This document shows positions 1-12,539 of a DNA stretch of 64,000 nucleotides, in pieces; the first letter of the stretch is position 1; each line of letters starts with the position of its first letter. The notes beneath the pieces are model-generated. The model searched no databases, had not been told where the DNA came from, and was given only the letters and a program-made list of their open reading frames with translations. Both the position numbers and the translations under genes were made by a program. The stretch comes from Ridgeia piscesae (Eukaryota; Annelida; Polychaeta; Sabellida; Siboglinidae). The stretch covers positions 1 to 64,000 of the forward strand of contig JAODUO010000940.1 in assembly GCA_025642075.2 (NCBI GenBank), read 5' to 3'.

Positions 1-560
1 CTCGACAGTCGATTATGTCTAAGACGTGTCTACTTGTAACACAACCTAAGTCATTGATTCTTTTTCCTAGCCTAGTTGACCGGTTTGTCCACCTTGGCAA
101 CCATGTCAATCAATTTTAACCCTGATGAAGGGCAGCTACCTTCTGACCGCCTCACCCACACCCCAGGCAGCATAAGATATCCTGTACTAATTACTAGTAA
201 AATGAATAATTACATTTTCTTGGATAGGAAGTTGTCAGGGCATTATTTATAAATTTTACAGTTCTTTAATGTGCATAATTGTCTGTAGACCGATATGTTT
301 GATCTGGGGGCCGGTCGGGCCCACAGAGTTGGACATCTTGGGACCCGACAATAAATGTCGGGTAGCGCCCCTGGACCCCTGCTAAATTCGAACCCTGACT
401 TCCGTAGCGTATGACGTACCCTGTTAGCAGGGGCACTTGATTCCTGGAACCATTGTAGTGAGCGCTAAGATCAAAGAACAGGAAATCACCATTATTTCCC
501 ACGCAGTGATTCTCACCAATTCTAAATTGACTACACAACCTAAAGCACGCCAGTCGTCTC
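1..560. other. Noncoding left edge, nothing identified
   Basis: I see no gene here. The only structure is a short minus-strand block at about 365-421 whose ends pair (CCCCTGC with GCAGGGG) and which carries a GGTTCGAAT-like string. It is too short and its T stem does not pair, so it is not called a tRNA. The small minus-strand open frame has no recognisable motif. Confidence 0.4.
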
Positions 561-603
561 ACAGAATCGTGCTACGTGGTTGTATGTCTCTTCTATGGTG
601 AAA

Positions 604-1519
604 ATGGCGGGTCGAAATAATTTCCCGAGTGTCACTGGCTTGACAACGAGGGAATTTCATGCCGCGACGCAGACGAACGTCGCTGCGATACAGTGGGCCA
701 AACTCCATGGCTTACTTGCAGCAAATCAAGTTTGCGCTACGTGCAACCGCCCCATGGTTTGGAGTCAGGCCGGGCCCGGCAAGAGTGATGAGTTTCGTTG
801 GCGGTGTGGCAGGCCGTGCAACAAAACATTGTCAATCCGATCGGGATCTTTTTTCGAAGGTAGCCACCTAAACATTCGATCCGTGCTTGATGTTATTCGC
901 TACTGGGCCTTTGAGGAGTTTTCCTTTCGAAAGGCCAGCCGGGAGCTTGCTATGGCCGAGCACACTTTCGTCGATTGGCGGAACTTTCTTCGTGACATCT
1001 GCGCCGAGCACTTTCTACGGAACCCTGTCCGTATTGGCGGAGTCGGCGTGGAGGTCCAGATCGACGAGTGTGTTCGTCCGCAGAAAACACAACGTCGGAC
1101 GACGACCAGTGCCGCAGCAGTGGGTGTTCGGTGGCATCGATACCACCACCAACGAAGGGTTCCTGGTTGCTGTTCCACAGAGGAACGCTGCCACTCTCCT
1201 GCCCATCATACAGCAGTTCATCCGGCCTGGAACGACTGTTGTATCAGACCTTTGGGCTGCATATAACACCATCGGAAACATCGGCTATCGACACCTGACT
1301 GTTAATCACCAAGTCAACTTCGTGAACCCGGTGACTGGAGCCCACACCAACACGGTAGAAAACATGTGGATGAGGGCTAAACGTCGCAACAAGAGGGAGT
1401 GCGGAACAGCCAGAGGCATGGTCGACACCTACCTCGTTGAGTTCATGTGGCGGCTGAAATTCGGAGAGGATCCCTTCGAAAATATCATCAAGGGTATCCG
1501 AAGAGTTTATCGAGTATAA
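604..1519 (+). pseudogene. ISXO2-like (Merlin/IS1595) transposase, frameshifted
   Basis: DDE transposase of the Merlin/ISXO2-like family, which cuts and pastes a DNA element. The first half (604 to about 1066) has the zinc-ribbon region (CATCNRPM ... WRC), the family signature IRSGSFFEGSHL, the helix EHTFVDWRNFLRDIC and the first catalytic Asp in VQIDE. The second half (about 1066-1519, next frame) continues with RRKHN, QQWVFGGID, the second Asp in VVSDLWAAY and the catalytic Glu in HTNTVENMW. The frame changes right after the first catalytic Asp, in a TGTGTT run, which fits loss of one GT dinucleotide. No other stop was seen. Start: the ATG at 604 is chosen because it sits in a good context (AAAATGG) and matches the usual N-terminus; an ATG at 595 is also in frame. 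I could not identify terminal inverted repeats. The family call is firm. Whether the frameshift is real or an assembly error is open. Confidence 0.88.
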
Positions 1520-1687
1520 GCTGTCACATGAACTCGACCGCAAGAAGAAAAAAAATAACCCGACCACGGTGATACTCAGCCGCGAGAAAAAAATAAAAAA
1601 CGAAACAAATAAAAACGGTTCTTTTCAGAGCCAACCAATATTTCCAAAAAGGAAATTGCTATACATCAAGCGATTATTAATAACATT

Positions 1688-1725
<38 letters not shown>

Positions 1726-2160
1726 CCTAGGGAATAATAAATACTGATAAAATATGCATTTTAGCGCAATTTACAACGAGCCCTATCAATGATCTGCGAC
1801 TGAATTTCTGAAACAAAAGAAAAAAAATCGATTTTCTCAGACGTAATTAACCATGCTCCTCTGGGGTGTCCCTATTGTAATTTTTATGTAGTACCACCGG
1901 AAAGGACACGACCTCAATCTTCACATGCATATTTACATATCCGTGTCCTCTTTACAGAAATAGCTCAAATTCAACCAATCAACAGTCACCCTTTTCATGA
2001 TTGTTGCATACTAATGAGCATCAAGTGCCGCTCTGCGTATGCTGATTAGGCGAGCGCAACCACCATCAAAACAAACACGCCATTTTCCGAGCTGGCAGAC
2101 GCCGATACGCTATTGTCGAGGTTAGAAGTTGTTTAAATCGATTGTTTATACAACTTAGCG
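1520..2160. other. Noncoding, with an (AT)n tract
   Basis: No gene seen. A pure AT dinucleotide run lies at about 1690-1721. An A-rich stretch follows the transposase frame, but no polyadenylation site or element end could be fixed. Confidence 0.5.
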
Positions 2161-2340
2161 ATGTCGGATGAATTAATACGCATGTTAAATGCCCCAATCG
2201 ACAAAGAACGTGCGTTAGCGCGGTTGTGGGGTGAATACGATCTGGCGAAAGACGCTGAAAGTGACACTGGCAGCGATTCGACAGGTGGCGATGGCGCCCC
2301 TTTCCCGGGGTATACCTTTCCCGGTACATGGAGCTGTCAT
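2161..2340 (+). CDS. Candidate first exon, unidentified acidic protein
   Basis: An ATG opens a frame starting MSDELIRMLNAP with a balanced, coding-like composition, then a stretch rich in Asp, Ser and Gly (about residues 30-48), as in the N-terminal tails of many nuclear or transposon proteins. The frame then runs into AT microsatellite DNA, where the translation is meaningless. A real exon would have to end near 2307-2330, where GT dinucleotides are available (GGGGTATAC, CCGGTACATG). The sequence just upstream has more CpG than its surroundings. I do not recognise the protein. It could be the first exon of a transposon gene or chance. Confidence 0.25.
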
Positions 2341-2462
2341 GGAGGAATTAGAATCCGATGTCGATGTGCCAAATATCACTGTCCTATATGCCTTATATCA
2401 ATATATGCCACACAGAAGGAGTTTGCGAATCCCCTTTCCAAAAATGTAAAAAACGCAAATCC

Positions 2463-2819
2463 AAATTTTCCTACTTATCACTGGTTTGGTTATATATACA
2501 TATATATTATATATTATACATATATATTACATATATGTAATATATATACCTATATATTATTAATATGTATATTTATTGTGTGTATTGTAATTGTATATAT
2601 ATATATATATATTTATTACATACACACACATATATATTTATTATATATATTTACATTATACATATATCTATAATATCTTATATAATAGTATTTAATTACA
2701 TATATATATACATATAATTTAGATATATATATAAAGCATAATACATTTATGATCTGTATCAGCACATTGTTATTACATATTCATCTATTCATACATATAT
2801 ACTTATTACATACACACAC

Positions 2820-2850
<31 letters not shown>

Positions 2851-2875
2851 ATATTTATTAATATTACAATTGTTA
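2463..2875. repeat. AT-rich microsatellite cluster
   Basis: Dense interrupted (AT)n, (ATAC)n and (ATATTT) tracts with short ACACAC runs. Open frames through it encode only Tyr/Ile repeats and are not genes. Confidence 0.9.
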
Positions 2876-3640
2876 CTTATCAATTTATTTTTAATAATGA
2901 ATATTTCCTTGTAAAATATTGACACATTATGCAGATGAGCAATTAACATGTTTCTGCTCGTATTAAAGTATATGAAGTGTCATCAGCTGTTATTTAGTAA
3001 AATCTAAAATGCGTATTTCATGTAATTTATTATTTCAATTTAAATTCAAATATTTACAATTTCCTAACCATGTGCTGTTATCTTCCAAAAAATTGTGGAC
3101 TGACCCCACGGTTTTACGGCAGCAAGATGGTAGCGCCACCTGGCGGAGTTCACTGTGTCAGTAGTGACTGGTCGGGCAAGAAGCGTTGTATTTTTAGGGG
3201 GAGCATCCGTTATCTCGTTAACAGAACGTCAAACGGAGAATTACATTAATCTCACAATTATTAAAGGGGAACTGAAACACAGCTGTAACATTCCATATAC
3301 CTAAATGTATACTATATAAGTATACATTAATGGTGAAAGAAGCATATTCACTTATCAGACAAACTGGGAAAAAATATTTTCAGTGCCTAAATCGTCGTCA
3401 TAGAACACTGCGTAACGCCATCTTTATTCCAAGCCGAGTGGTTTGATTACCTCCTATCTAGCCCATGTAAAATTTTGGTTTCTTTCGGTTTTCTTCGTTA
3501 TTAGACATTTCTGCGCAAAAACAAAGATATGGTACCTTATTATACACGAAAGGGGTCCTATGTGTCAACAAATAATATTTATTTGCATTCGTAATAAAAA
3601 GGTGAAATTATATTATTACGATTTTTAACCAATGAAAAAA
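2876..3640. other. Noncoding AT-rich spacer
   Basis: No gene recognised. At about 3118-3145 there is a CAGCAAGATGGTAGCGCC string resembling a YY1-type AAGATGGC site; a similar one recurs near 9362. Nothing else is supported. Confidence 0.4.
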
Positions 3641-3740
3641 TTCGAAACGTGACACTTCCCGAGAGCAGATTTTGACAGGCTTCAAGGGGCGGGCCTACCG
3701 AAAGGAAGGTCAGTCCGGACTATTTTTCTGTTGTTTACAA

Positions 3741-4138
3741 ATGTCGGAAGTGTTTTACGTTAGCGAGGAGCTACGCTATTTGCTAGTGGTCTTGGATAAA
3801 TCACAGTAGAAAATGGATCCGACAGAGGAAGCATTTGTAGCACAAGTGAGAGAAGCATCTATAGCACAAGTGACACACGTAAAGCTATTAATTCTTGCTT
3901 AACCCAGCGTGCGAGCCGAGGTGCGAGGCGTCAATTAAACCCCGCCGAGAGTCGGCGAGAAAAGATCGCAATTTTTATGGAATCGAGGATGTTTGATTTT
4001 GGGAACAATGTGAATGTGGCATGGTGTTTGTGTGGATACTGCGTCCCAATGTCGACGCACATCGAATTTGTATGTTGTCTGGAGAAAGCTGGGTTGCCCG
4101 ACCGTGCTGACAGATGCCTGCATGAGCTATGCCTATGA
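3741..4138 (+). pseudogene. P2X7-like cytoplasmic zinc-domain protein, broken
   Basis: An ATG at 3741 opens MSEVFYVSEELRYLL, which stops at a TAG after 22 codons. A second frame is open from 3806 to the TGA at 4136-4138 (110 codons), so a frame change lies near 3805. The second part has a Ser/Arg-rich leader (about residues 1-55) and then WCLCGYCVPMSTHIEFVCC. This matches the W-C-x-C-G-x-C-xx-M ... CC zinc motif of the cytoplasmic domain of P2X7 receptors. Invertebrate genomes carry many intracellular proteins with only this domain, with no channel part, often in multicopy transposon-like loci; no membrane segment is visible here. The family normally continues well past this motif, so the copy is truncated or continues in an exon I could not find. 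A GC box (GGGGCGGGCC, about 3686-3697) upstream could be a promoter. Function is unknown. Confidence 0.6.
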
Positions 4139-4819
4139 CTGACCAAGACATCTGTCAATGACACAATGTTGGGAATATCGGTCTGTTATCTATGTGCGAT
4201 TTGCGTGCAGACTCGTTCGTTCGACCAAAGTAGGTAGTAGGTAAGTAATATGTAGTTCAACAGGTATCGAAAAATTATTTTGCAATTCAAACCTAAACAG
4301 AGCAATTATACTTGTATGGCCACACAATGACACATATTAAATAAAAAATAAATTCTATCTTCGAATTCGTAACGTAAATCTTTGTTACAAACTTATTTTA
4401 TTTTTGACAGGATGTTACATGATGTGTGCATCCTTTTAATATAATTATTTAATTTCCATTTTAAAATGTTAATACAATTTATAATATAGTCTGAATAATA
4501 AATAGATGTGTAATAAGGACATTGTGCAATTCACATGAGAATATTGAATTGGAGTTTTAATGTATTGTATACAGTATATTGGATATGTGCGGGTGTATAT
4601 GTTATCAACACCACAATCATAAATTCATGTGTTTGCAAAATGCTGTAACAATTTAACATAAAAATTATTTGTTTGAAACGCTGTGATAATTTTATTAAAG
4701 TATTTCACAAACAAATCAACCAATGCGCTGACTTCATGATGTGATATTGATGAATTACACAGTTTTGCCAATTACTAATAATCATTATAAGATAATGATT
4801 GTTTACTATAAATCAAATG
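4139..4819. other. Noncoding AT-rich spacer
   Basis: No gene, repeat or site recognised. Confidence 0.4.
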
Positions 4820-5290
4820 TCAGAATGTATCGGTTAGCTGCATATCATCACTGCACATGTTCAATGGGATGCTTCCAACAGGCAGCAGGCATAGTATACT
4901 AGCCTGGGTTTTTTGCAGGTGCAGAAAAGGGAAATTAGTTTTTTGTTGTTGTAAACAACAAAATTTTCTCTGTTTCTCATTAGTGTCAGAACTGCTTGAG
5001 TCATCATCAGTGATATCGCTGTCATCCGCTACCGCAGATTCCGGATCACTGTCTTCAGAATTTTCCTTCTGACTGTTGCAGACAGAATGATCTGAAGATG
5101 GAGACAGTGAGACTGGGACATCCGAAGTGTCATCCACATTGACTAGACTGCCATGGTCAGTTGAAGAAGGCATGCAGGACTGCGACGACAACTTTGCATA
5201 CCCATGGTCATGATGAATATTCACTGGAACAACAATATCATATGTATTAATTGCTGCATTGATGAAGTATCGCATTGGTGACATGATCAC
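4820..5290 (-). CDS. Exon-like ORF, Ser/Asp-rich, unidentified
   Basis: A frame of about 156 codons on the minus strand reads like real protein. It starts with a hydrophobic/polar part (SPMRYFINAAINTYDIVVP), then a long acidic and Ser-rich low-complexity segment (DDSDITDDDSSSSD) and ends in a Cys/Gln-containing tail. The first in-frame ATG is at 5284. Sequence before it (TTGTAG then a pyrimidine-poor stretch) could hold a splice acceptor. I do not recognise the family. Acidic Ser-rich linkers of this kind are common in transposon and nuclear proteins. It may belong with the exon-like ORF at 7709-7825 on the same strand. Low certainty. Confidence 0.3.
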   Translation of the reverse strand: MIMSPMRYFINAAINTYDIVVPVNIHHDHGYAKLSSQSCMPSSTDHGSLVNVDDTSDVPVSLSPSSDHSVCNSQKENSEDSDPESAVADDSDITDDDSSSSDTNEKQRKFCCLQQQKTNFPFLHLQKTQASILCLLPVGSIPLNMCSDDMQLTDTF

Positions 5291-5320
5291 TGGCTCTGTT
5301 TGAGTTTGACACTACAAGTT

Positions 5321-7700
5321 AAAGGCTTTGCAATGTGACATCCATACTGCCATGAGGGACAATGTCATCTGGTGCACAGGATCCTTTGAAAGGTGTGCTT
5401 GGTATTTGTGAATCCTTCATCTGAAAGAATGATACATATGTAAGATGGTATGTATCTTCTGTGATATACATATAAATAACAATGTTTTGTCATCTTTTGT
5501 TTTCTCATTGCAGTACCTATGTCATAAAAAACCACAGAATAAATCAACTTATAATTGGCATTTCGGAAAGTGTTCAGGATCTAATTTTGTGTAGATGCAT
5601 CTGTGGATATTGTAACGTACTATGCACGAGAAATCTAAATTTGATTGAATTATTCCACAGGCCCCATAGGGTCCCCCAGACTATTTTTCCACAATTGTTA
5701 AACAAATCTACTTTTGCATGGCTGTTGCATGTGGTGGTGCTACTGTACACAAGAAATCTGTATTTTATTGCATCATTCTAAGGGCCCCCAAAACACAAAG
5801 TAATACTGGTGATTTGGTTTTTGAGAAGATCCCTTGAAATGACCCCCATATCAGTTTTGTGTATTGGGTATCTGCTTGCTGGCTTGTCTGCTACTGCTAA
5901 CCAGGGTCAATAGTCAACTCTGTCTCAATGAGACCAGTGGACAGTGGGCTGAGCAGGGTGTTGTGGTTCAACCAGGGAACATTCCTGCAATAAATAGAAC
6001 ATTACCTTTTCAATGGTGCATTCTGTGCGAATTCCATTATATGACTAACCTTCCTGGCATATTTTAATTAATATGTATGTGTTCCGAGTCATTCAGACAT
6101 CATTACAAACAAACAAAACCCACCCCTACATAAGCAGCTCACATAAATTACATAGTAAACCAATTATACAAGCCCACTTGCACATATAAGGAAATAAAAT
6201 GTTTAAGTTAGTTAGGTGCAATCAATGTCCTCCTTGTTCCAATCAGAGACACCTATTTGGCCATAATCAAAGTCATACTTGTATTTTCCAAAAATACAAA
6301 TGTCAGCTTTATTCTAAATACTAATATTTTGTTTTTAATTTAAGAATATTTTTACATTGGGGTTTATACATAAGTTTCATTTGTGGGTGGGGTTTTACCC
6401 AACTGAGTCTTTTCCGAGATATATAAGTTTTTTGTATTGCTTTGTATAAGGTTTTCTAAATAAACTTCTTGGCCATTTTCCTAATAAATACTTTTGGGAA
6501 GTGATTATGGACACCTTCCAGTTATCAAACACTAACTGCACTAACTGAACAATGCTGATGTATGCGGTACTATTGAAAGCAGAATACATGCCTTATTAAA
6601 ATATAATTTTCCTACTTTATATTCTTATTTTATAGTCTTATTTCGTTATACACAGTAACACTATTCATTTCCGATTCAATATACTAGTCATGTTGGTCGA
6701 TAATCATTCTCCAACAGCCATTAGTACCAACAAATTTGAAGATTTATTTAAACACTCAAAGTTAGCAACATTTAAAGCTGACCTCTGTTGCAGTGGTTTG
6801 TCTTTTCATCATGCCCTAACATATGACTGTGAACTGGTAAGAAATGCAAGTGCACTAGAGAGATGATGGGGCTTCATCCAGGCAGTGATGTTTGTATTGG
6901 GTATGGATAGTCTTTTCACTCTTGCTAGGAAACACAGGACACTACTAAGATTGTGATCTTATTGCCTAATTTGCACTAGGCTGTTAACTGCAATTAGTAA
7001 CAGCAGTCCTCTGTTGTACTTTGATCATGATGTTTACAACCCTTGCAGGTAACAATGCAGGCTATGGGCCAATGTAAGGTTCTAAATGTTTTTCACTCAT
7101 GTAACTATTAATTTTAATCATGTGATCAGTGATATTACTACCTGCTGTCACGAGACTATTCTGACCCCCAACTAAAACAAATGTGTGCTTGTTTGTCATT
7201 TGCAAAGCAAAACTGCAAATTCTTAAAGGTGAGATCCACATTTGGGTACATAATGTTTTGGGGGATAAAAAAACGTTGTCGGTTATTTAGAAATTTATTA
7301 ATCTGTCAATTTTTTAATATCGGACACTAGTGACTTATTATGTATGTCAAAACAATTACTAGTAAAAGATTGATTGTGTATTGTATATTTTGACCATGCA
7401 TATTCTACAGCAATAACAGCAGAGGCATACATGAAGTTATACAATATTCTACTGCCTAAATTAAAATACTAAATGTGTTCCCAGGTAATATTGCCAATTG
7501 ACTTGGGTTGTGATGGGCAATGTCATTGGATAGACACATTAACATACTTAATAGTGACACTATGTTAAGTGTGATTGATTCTGTAGCATGTTTTATTGTT
7601 GTTATACTCATTATTTCATAGAAAGTTGTGCGATGCACACATGTACAGATGTTACCAGAAACAAATACAATGATACCATACTCATAATGACAATAATATT
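5321..7700. other. Noncoding, with a degenerate two-copy repeat
   Basis: No gene recognised in about 2.4 kb. Two diverged copies of a roughly 125-bp unit are visible at about 5610-5670 and 5735-5790. Each has an ACGAGAAATCT/ACAAGAAATCT string and a GGCCCC string. A related ACTGTACACAAGAAAT string occurs near 25646. Confidence 0.35.
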
Positions 7701-7708
7701 TTACTAAC

Positions 7709-7825
7709 CTGCATGGCTGCTTCTCGCCATTTCCTACTTGTCGTTCTGGTCTCTGGCTTCGATGATAAAATGCATATAAACAGCACATCCTCAGCTTGCA
7801 TAATGTCAAAAAACAGTGTCCTCAT
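7709..7825 (-). CDS. Candidate exon with splice donor, unidentified
   Basis: On the minus strand an ATG at 7825 opens 39 codons (MRTLFFDIMQAEDVL ... KWREAAMQ) that end exactly at CAG|GTTAGTAA, a good splice donor. The peptide has plausible composition but no family I know. If real, it would be a first coding exon whose partners lie at lower coordinates, possibly the ORF at 4820-5290. Confidence 0.3.
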
Positions 7826-7829
7826 GTAA

Positions 7830-10800
7830 TGGCCAAGATTAACTTGTAAGCAAACTAGTGTTCAACAGACAGTATTCATAAGTCAACAGCTATGTCCCCA
7901 ATTCTCTGCTGTGATGCTAAAACCTTGGGCAATTTTTTTCCGCTCTACATTGCTCCAGTTCACTCAGCTGTAAAAATGAATACCTGCATGGCTATAGATA
8001 GTGGTGGATATGTGTACGAGTAGCTTTCGCGCATTAATTATAGCATATCGCTGGATGCTTCCCAGAGAAGTTGAGATGGTATATCTGATTGAACAGGTCT
8101 GTCGGGGAAATAAAGTGTAAAGCGCTTTCAGCAATCCTGAGGATTGGTTGCTGCGCTAAATAAGATCTTCCCTTTATAAATTAGCAGCTAATAAAACCAG
8201 AGTTTTTTTTCTTGAATGATTTAAATCGGTTGATTTATGGGTTAAATCAATTACATTATATACGGTAGTGTTTTATTGAAAGCAGTTAACAGTCTAATTT
8301 AAATAATAACATAAATTTGTGTTTTGCTGTTTCTGTTAATTAATTCCAAGTAATGCCTGTAATATGACTGACAGTTCTTGACTGTTGTTGACTAATTAGC
8401 GAGTCACTCTAATTTGCATATGACGACGAGTATTGTTTAAAATAAACGTCATACGCATGCATGGTCGTAGCTGTCATTTCTTTTTATGTCATTATCTTGA
8501 AGAAGGTTATTCCACCACCGGCGACTGTCTATGTCAGAAACAAAAAGTTTACTTGTACCTAGAGACTCGAGCTATTTTTAGCAACCAACGAACCGGCGTT
8601 GGTCTAGGTACAGCTCGCCGGCGAACTGTTGACCTAAATCCGTGGATTATATAAACATTCTTTATTTCACATTAAATAATACTGTCCACACATATTTTTA
8701 CTTTATTACATTCATATTTCTTATTACATTTAAACTTTGCTTAGGTAACATTCGTATATTATACAGACGATGAAATACAACTGTGGAACTAAATTGTAGT
8801 CGTAACGATACACGTTGGTACTCGTAAGTGCCGAGTCGGCTTGGCAACAACAAGCTGGTTTCGGCATGTAATTTCCTACGCGCCGCTTCACCTTCCAAAT
8901 AAGGAAATCGTGTCCGGTTTTCCCTCTCAGTTCACCAAACATTACTTTGTCGCTGCGTACTTATATGCAAACAAATCGGCCAAAGATGCACCTGTGGCTT
9001 TGATCGAGACTTATGTTTTTATGTTCAGTGTCTCTTTGTGCTCGTCACGTTTGTAATTAGGCTTGCAATCGGCGTTTGAAAGTGACCACCGCAGACTCTT
9101 GTCGAACTTTCCGCCGGCGGACACGCCAACTTCATCATCTCTAACCTGCTTTTTCGGCAGGAATCCTTTCGTGGAAGTATGTGAAAAGTTGCTTACTAAC
9201 AATCATAGTATATCTATTAGCTATGCAGTGCATTAAATTGTTTAATTATGTTTGTTTTAATGCGTTTGGCCCGTTTTTGCGAGAGCTATGCTGCGTCGCC
9301 TATCGACTGGCGGCTTCCGGGATTGTAGGCAACACGCCAGTCAAACCGGAAAAGGCCCTAGGCAAGATGGCAGCGCCCTGTGTTGAAAGTAGCTCAGTTT
9401 AAAAAAAATATTAAAAATATACCGTGACGCTGTGCTTGTCAAATTATGGTGACAAGTGCTGTAAATTATATGTTCTTATGTTTGGGCTGTGGTTGTTCAG
9501 CCGCTTCACTCCCCCTTTAAAACAGTGTTTTGCGACTCACATTTCAGTACTATTACTGAATGTTGTTATTTCCATTACATTTTATGCAAAATAATTTAGA
9601 TTTTTATGACAGCGATGATTGATTAAAATGTTAATACAATAGGTGTACACTATTATATCATGGCTACGTAGATCAATTTTAAAAATTACCTTCAAAATGG
9701 TGCATTCTGAAGGATGTTTTAACTTATTCCCTGGGAAATAGAGAGGAAACAAATGCACAGCTACAAGTGTAAACATGTTTATAGCAAGAAATACCTATGA
9801 GGCATATTTTGAGCAAATTGGCTTAGAAAAACACTGAGGTGGTCCACCTCACTCATCATATAGCAGGGGAAATACTGCAGCGATGACTAAAAAAATCAAT
9901 AATACAGTGTTGAAGAAGGTAGACATACATATTATGAATGCTTGAATATTTTCTGAGGGAATGTGCTGTTGGCATCACAATAACCTTATTTTGTCATTTC
10001 CAACATTTGCTTTGACCAGACAACCTCACATATTCATGTTTGACATAAAATGTCAAAAATGAATATGTGTACACCATGTAATAGTTATTACATGGCATCA
10101 TTATTTACTCCCAACTCCACTACCATGATGCATGTTTTTTGTTTACTGAAATTGAATACAGTACATGCTTTTCTTTACAGGTCAACAAGAAACTGAACAA
10201 TGCTTACTACCACTAGTTCAACAAGTTAATATGCTATACAGGACAGTTGTATTTGTGGACAAGATTATACAACCATGAGCCGTGCAAGATGCTGCATATT
10301 AAATGTCAAGTATTTGAATGTCGACCAAGTGAAGTGATCCCAGTTGTACTGTGTGTTGCATCATGACAGACTCCGCAGTACTGGTGGTGTGTACACTGGC
10401 TTCCATGCCGGTCAGATACCCTGACTGACTAGAGACCAATGCAGAATGCAGAGTGCTTGACATGCGAATATGGTGAAGCCTGACTAGCTTTGCAGTTGGT
10501 GATGGAACGGTGGATGCCATGGTCTGTCAAACATGGCATAAGCCTTTGGTCAACCTCTCTCGACACTGTTAGACAGGTTCGACATTCTTTAGTGAACTAC
10601 ATCAGCTTGGATATCGATGACATTGTGTGAGTTCACTCTCTTTGATGATACTGCATACCAGCTTCCTGGCATTTTACTGTACATCCGCATCTGCCTATAC
10701 AAGAAACAAAGTGACAATTAACATGGCTCTGACATGTATGATATTTTATATGTGACGACACACTTAGCCAAAGTCAATACCATGGTAATATAATTGTTTT

Positions 10801-12530
10801 ATTCATGTTATAAAATTTGCATGCCCACATGTTATATATACATTACTCAGACCTGTTATATTGAACATTTCTACTAATGTGGGAAACATTCCGCCACACT
10901 GAAATTAATATGTGAAAATACTAATTGTACAAAAGAAAAGTATTCACCACTATCTCTAGCCAGTACTCTTCATAGAATTGAGTAAACATATCGCAATTGC
11001 ACATGTAACTCTCAGCCACATGACAAGGACCCTGACTAGTTTAGTCACTTTTTAGGTGTAAAGATACATAGCATTAAATAAAAAAATTATATCTACTGAT
11101 TTAAAAGTATAATCTAGTTACTTTATGTAATATATTTATTATTTCTAAAGCACAATATCCAACATGGTCAAAGTGCTGTACATAATGTTATTATATGTAC
11201 ATAGTATGTATATGATATCTATTTACAACATGTTTCTGTAACAATTGTGTGTGTGTGTGTGTTATGGGTGAACTCTTTGCAAAAGTAAATTTCCAGAAAT
11301 ATGTTTTAGTACGACAATTCTTTCATAATATTGAACAATTTTCCCATGACATGTATCACTAAGCACATGTTTGCTAAAGCTAATGTATTCTCTGTGAAAG
11401 GCATAATTTGAAAGCCTAATGAATGGGATTCATGTTTTTGAACTAATTAGTATTTGATATACCATGTGCTGGATGCTCGATGATACGAATATTTATAAAA
11501 GTAACTCTTTTACATTTACCGAACACGTTTTCAATTTTTTTATTGCTGCTTTGCTTGTTATCTGATGAAATAAATACATATATCAAGTGCAGTGATTGTA
11601 CCTGTAGTTATACTTATATTGTGCTTGCCATTATTTTTTAGTCAATTTCATGAAATAGTTTTGGTAAAAAGTTTTTACTTTATGATGTCTTTACTTATAT
11701 ACAATTTAACAAGTACACCCACCCATTAATACAGACAAATAAAATATCACATAGAGGGTCAGATTCAGAAATCGTCTTGAGGGCACAAAAACCTCTACTG
11801 GCCTTTGAACCAAATTGTGTAGTCTACATTTTTATTGATACCGCATAGCTTCAGCTTCCACTGTCTCATCTGGAGTGGTGATATCGGAAAATGCCACAAC
11901 TTATTATTATCACTTAAACTGGGTCATATTTCAAACAATATTGAGGCACATTAGCATTGACCTATTATAAAAAGTTTGCAGGCATACCGAATTCCTACAA
12001 TGTAAAATGTGACACATTTGAATTTTAATGTACTTTAAAAAATTGTAATATTATGAACGATCACCTCCCAGGCTTCCAAATGCAAGCAATATCTTGTTAT
12101 TTTATTACATTAATGTTTTAATGTATTAAATTATTATTATAACTGTCATTATGAATAAGTATAACGAAGGCCTAAGTATAATTGTTACGGATCACTTATA
12201 ATGCATTTACATGATATACCTATAGCTACTATTAGGCTAATTAAGCCTAGTTCATCTTAGCCTTAGAATATTAACCTGCTACATACCATATGTGACATAA
12301 ACATTACATAGTCATAGTTACAGTATTATAATCAATCACTGACATGTCGTAGTCATCTAAGTATAGGTCATAGTCTATGCCTGGCTGAAGGTAAACAATA
12401 ACATAAATTTAATAAAAACAACAGGAATATCAATGACGTATACTGATATGCCTAAATATATATATACGTGATTATAGCTGAGCAATTCGTAATTACTAAC
12501 CTATCTGGAAGAACATCTGTGCGAACGCTG
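7830..12530. other. Largely noncoding interval
   Basis: About 4.7 kb without a recognised gene. A CpG-richer patch at about 9080-9400 includes an AAGATGGCAGCGCC string (9364-9377), the YY1-type sequence often found just downstream of transcription starts, so an unannotated promoter is possible. About 8100-8180 has a GTAAAGCGCTTTCAGCAAT ... GCGCTAAATAA block resembling SINE/LINE 3' tails. Short open frames here show no conserved motif. Confidence 0.35.
11130..11195. repeat. SINE/LINE tail-like repeat fragment
   Basis: The string TTATTATTTCTAAAGCACAATATCCAACATGGTCAAAGTGCTGTAC matches, with a few changes, the block at 33934-33990. Such 'TTTATAAAGCGC ... CAAAGCGCTGTACA' tails are typical of invertebrate SINEs and LINE 3' ends. 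Only the tail is recognisable. A (GT)n run lies just downstream (about 11246-11262). Confidence 0.5.
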
Positions 12531-12539
12531 CATGTTGTC

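Noticed and set aside
365..421. tRNA-like block on the minus strand (B-box-like GGTTCGAAT with pairing CCCCTGC/GCAGGGG ends)
   Set aside because: Only about 57 bases, no A box, and the T stem does not pair.
2161..2673. Long version of the frame (170 codons)
   Set aside because: Everything past about residue 60 is microsatellite translation; only the first part is kept as a candidate exon.
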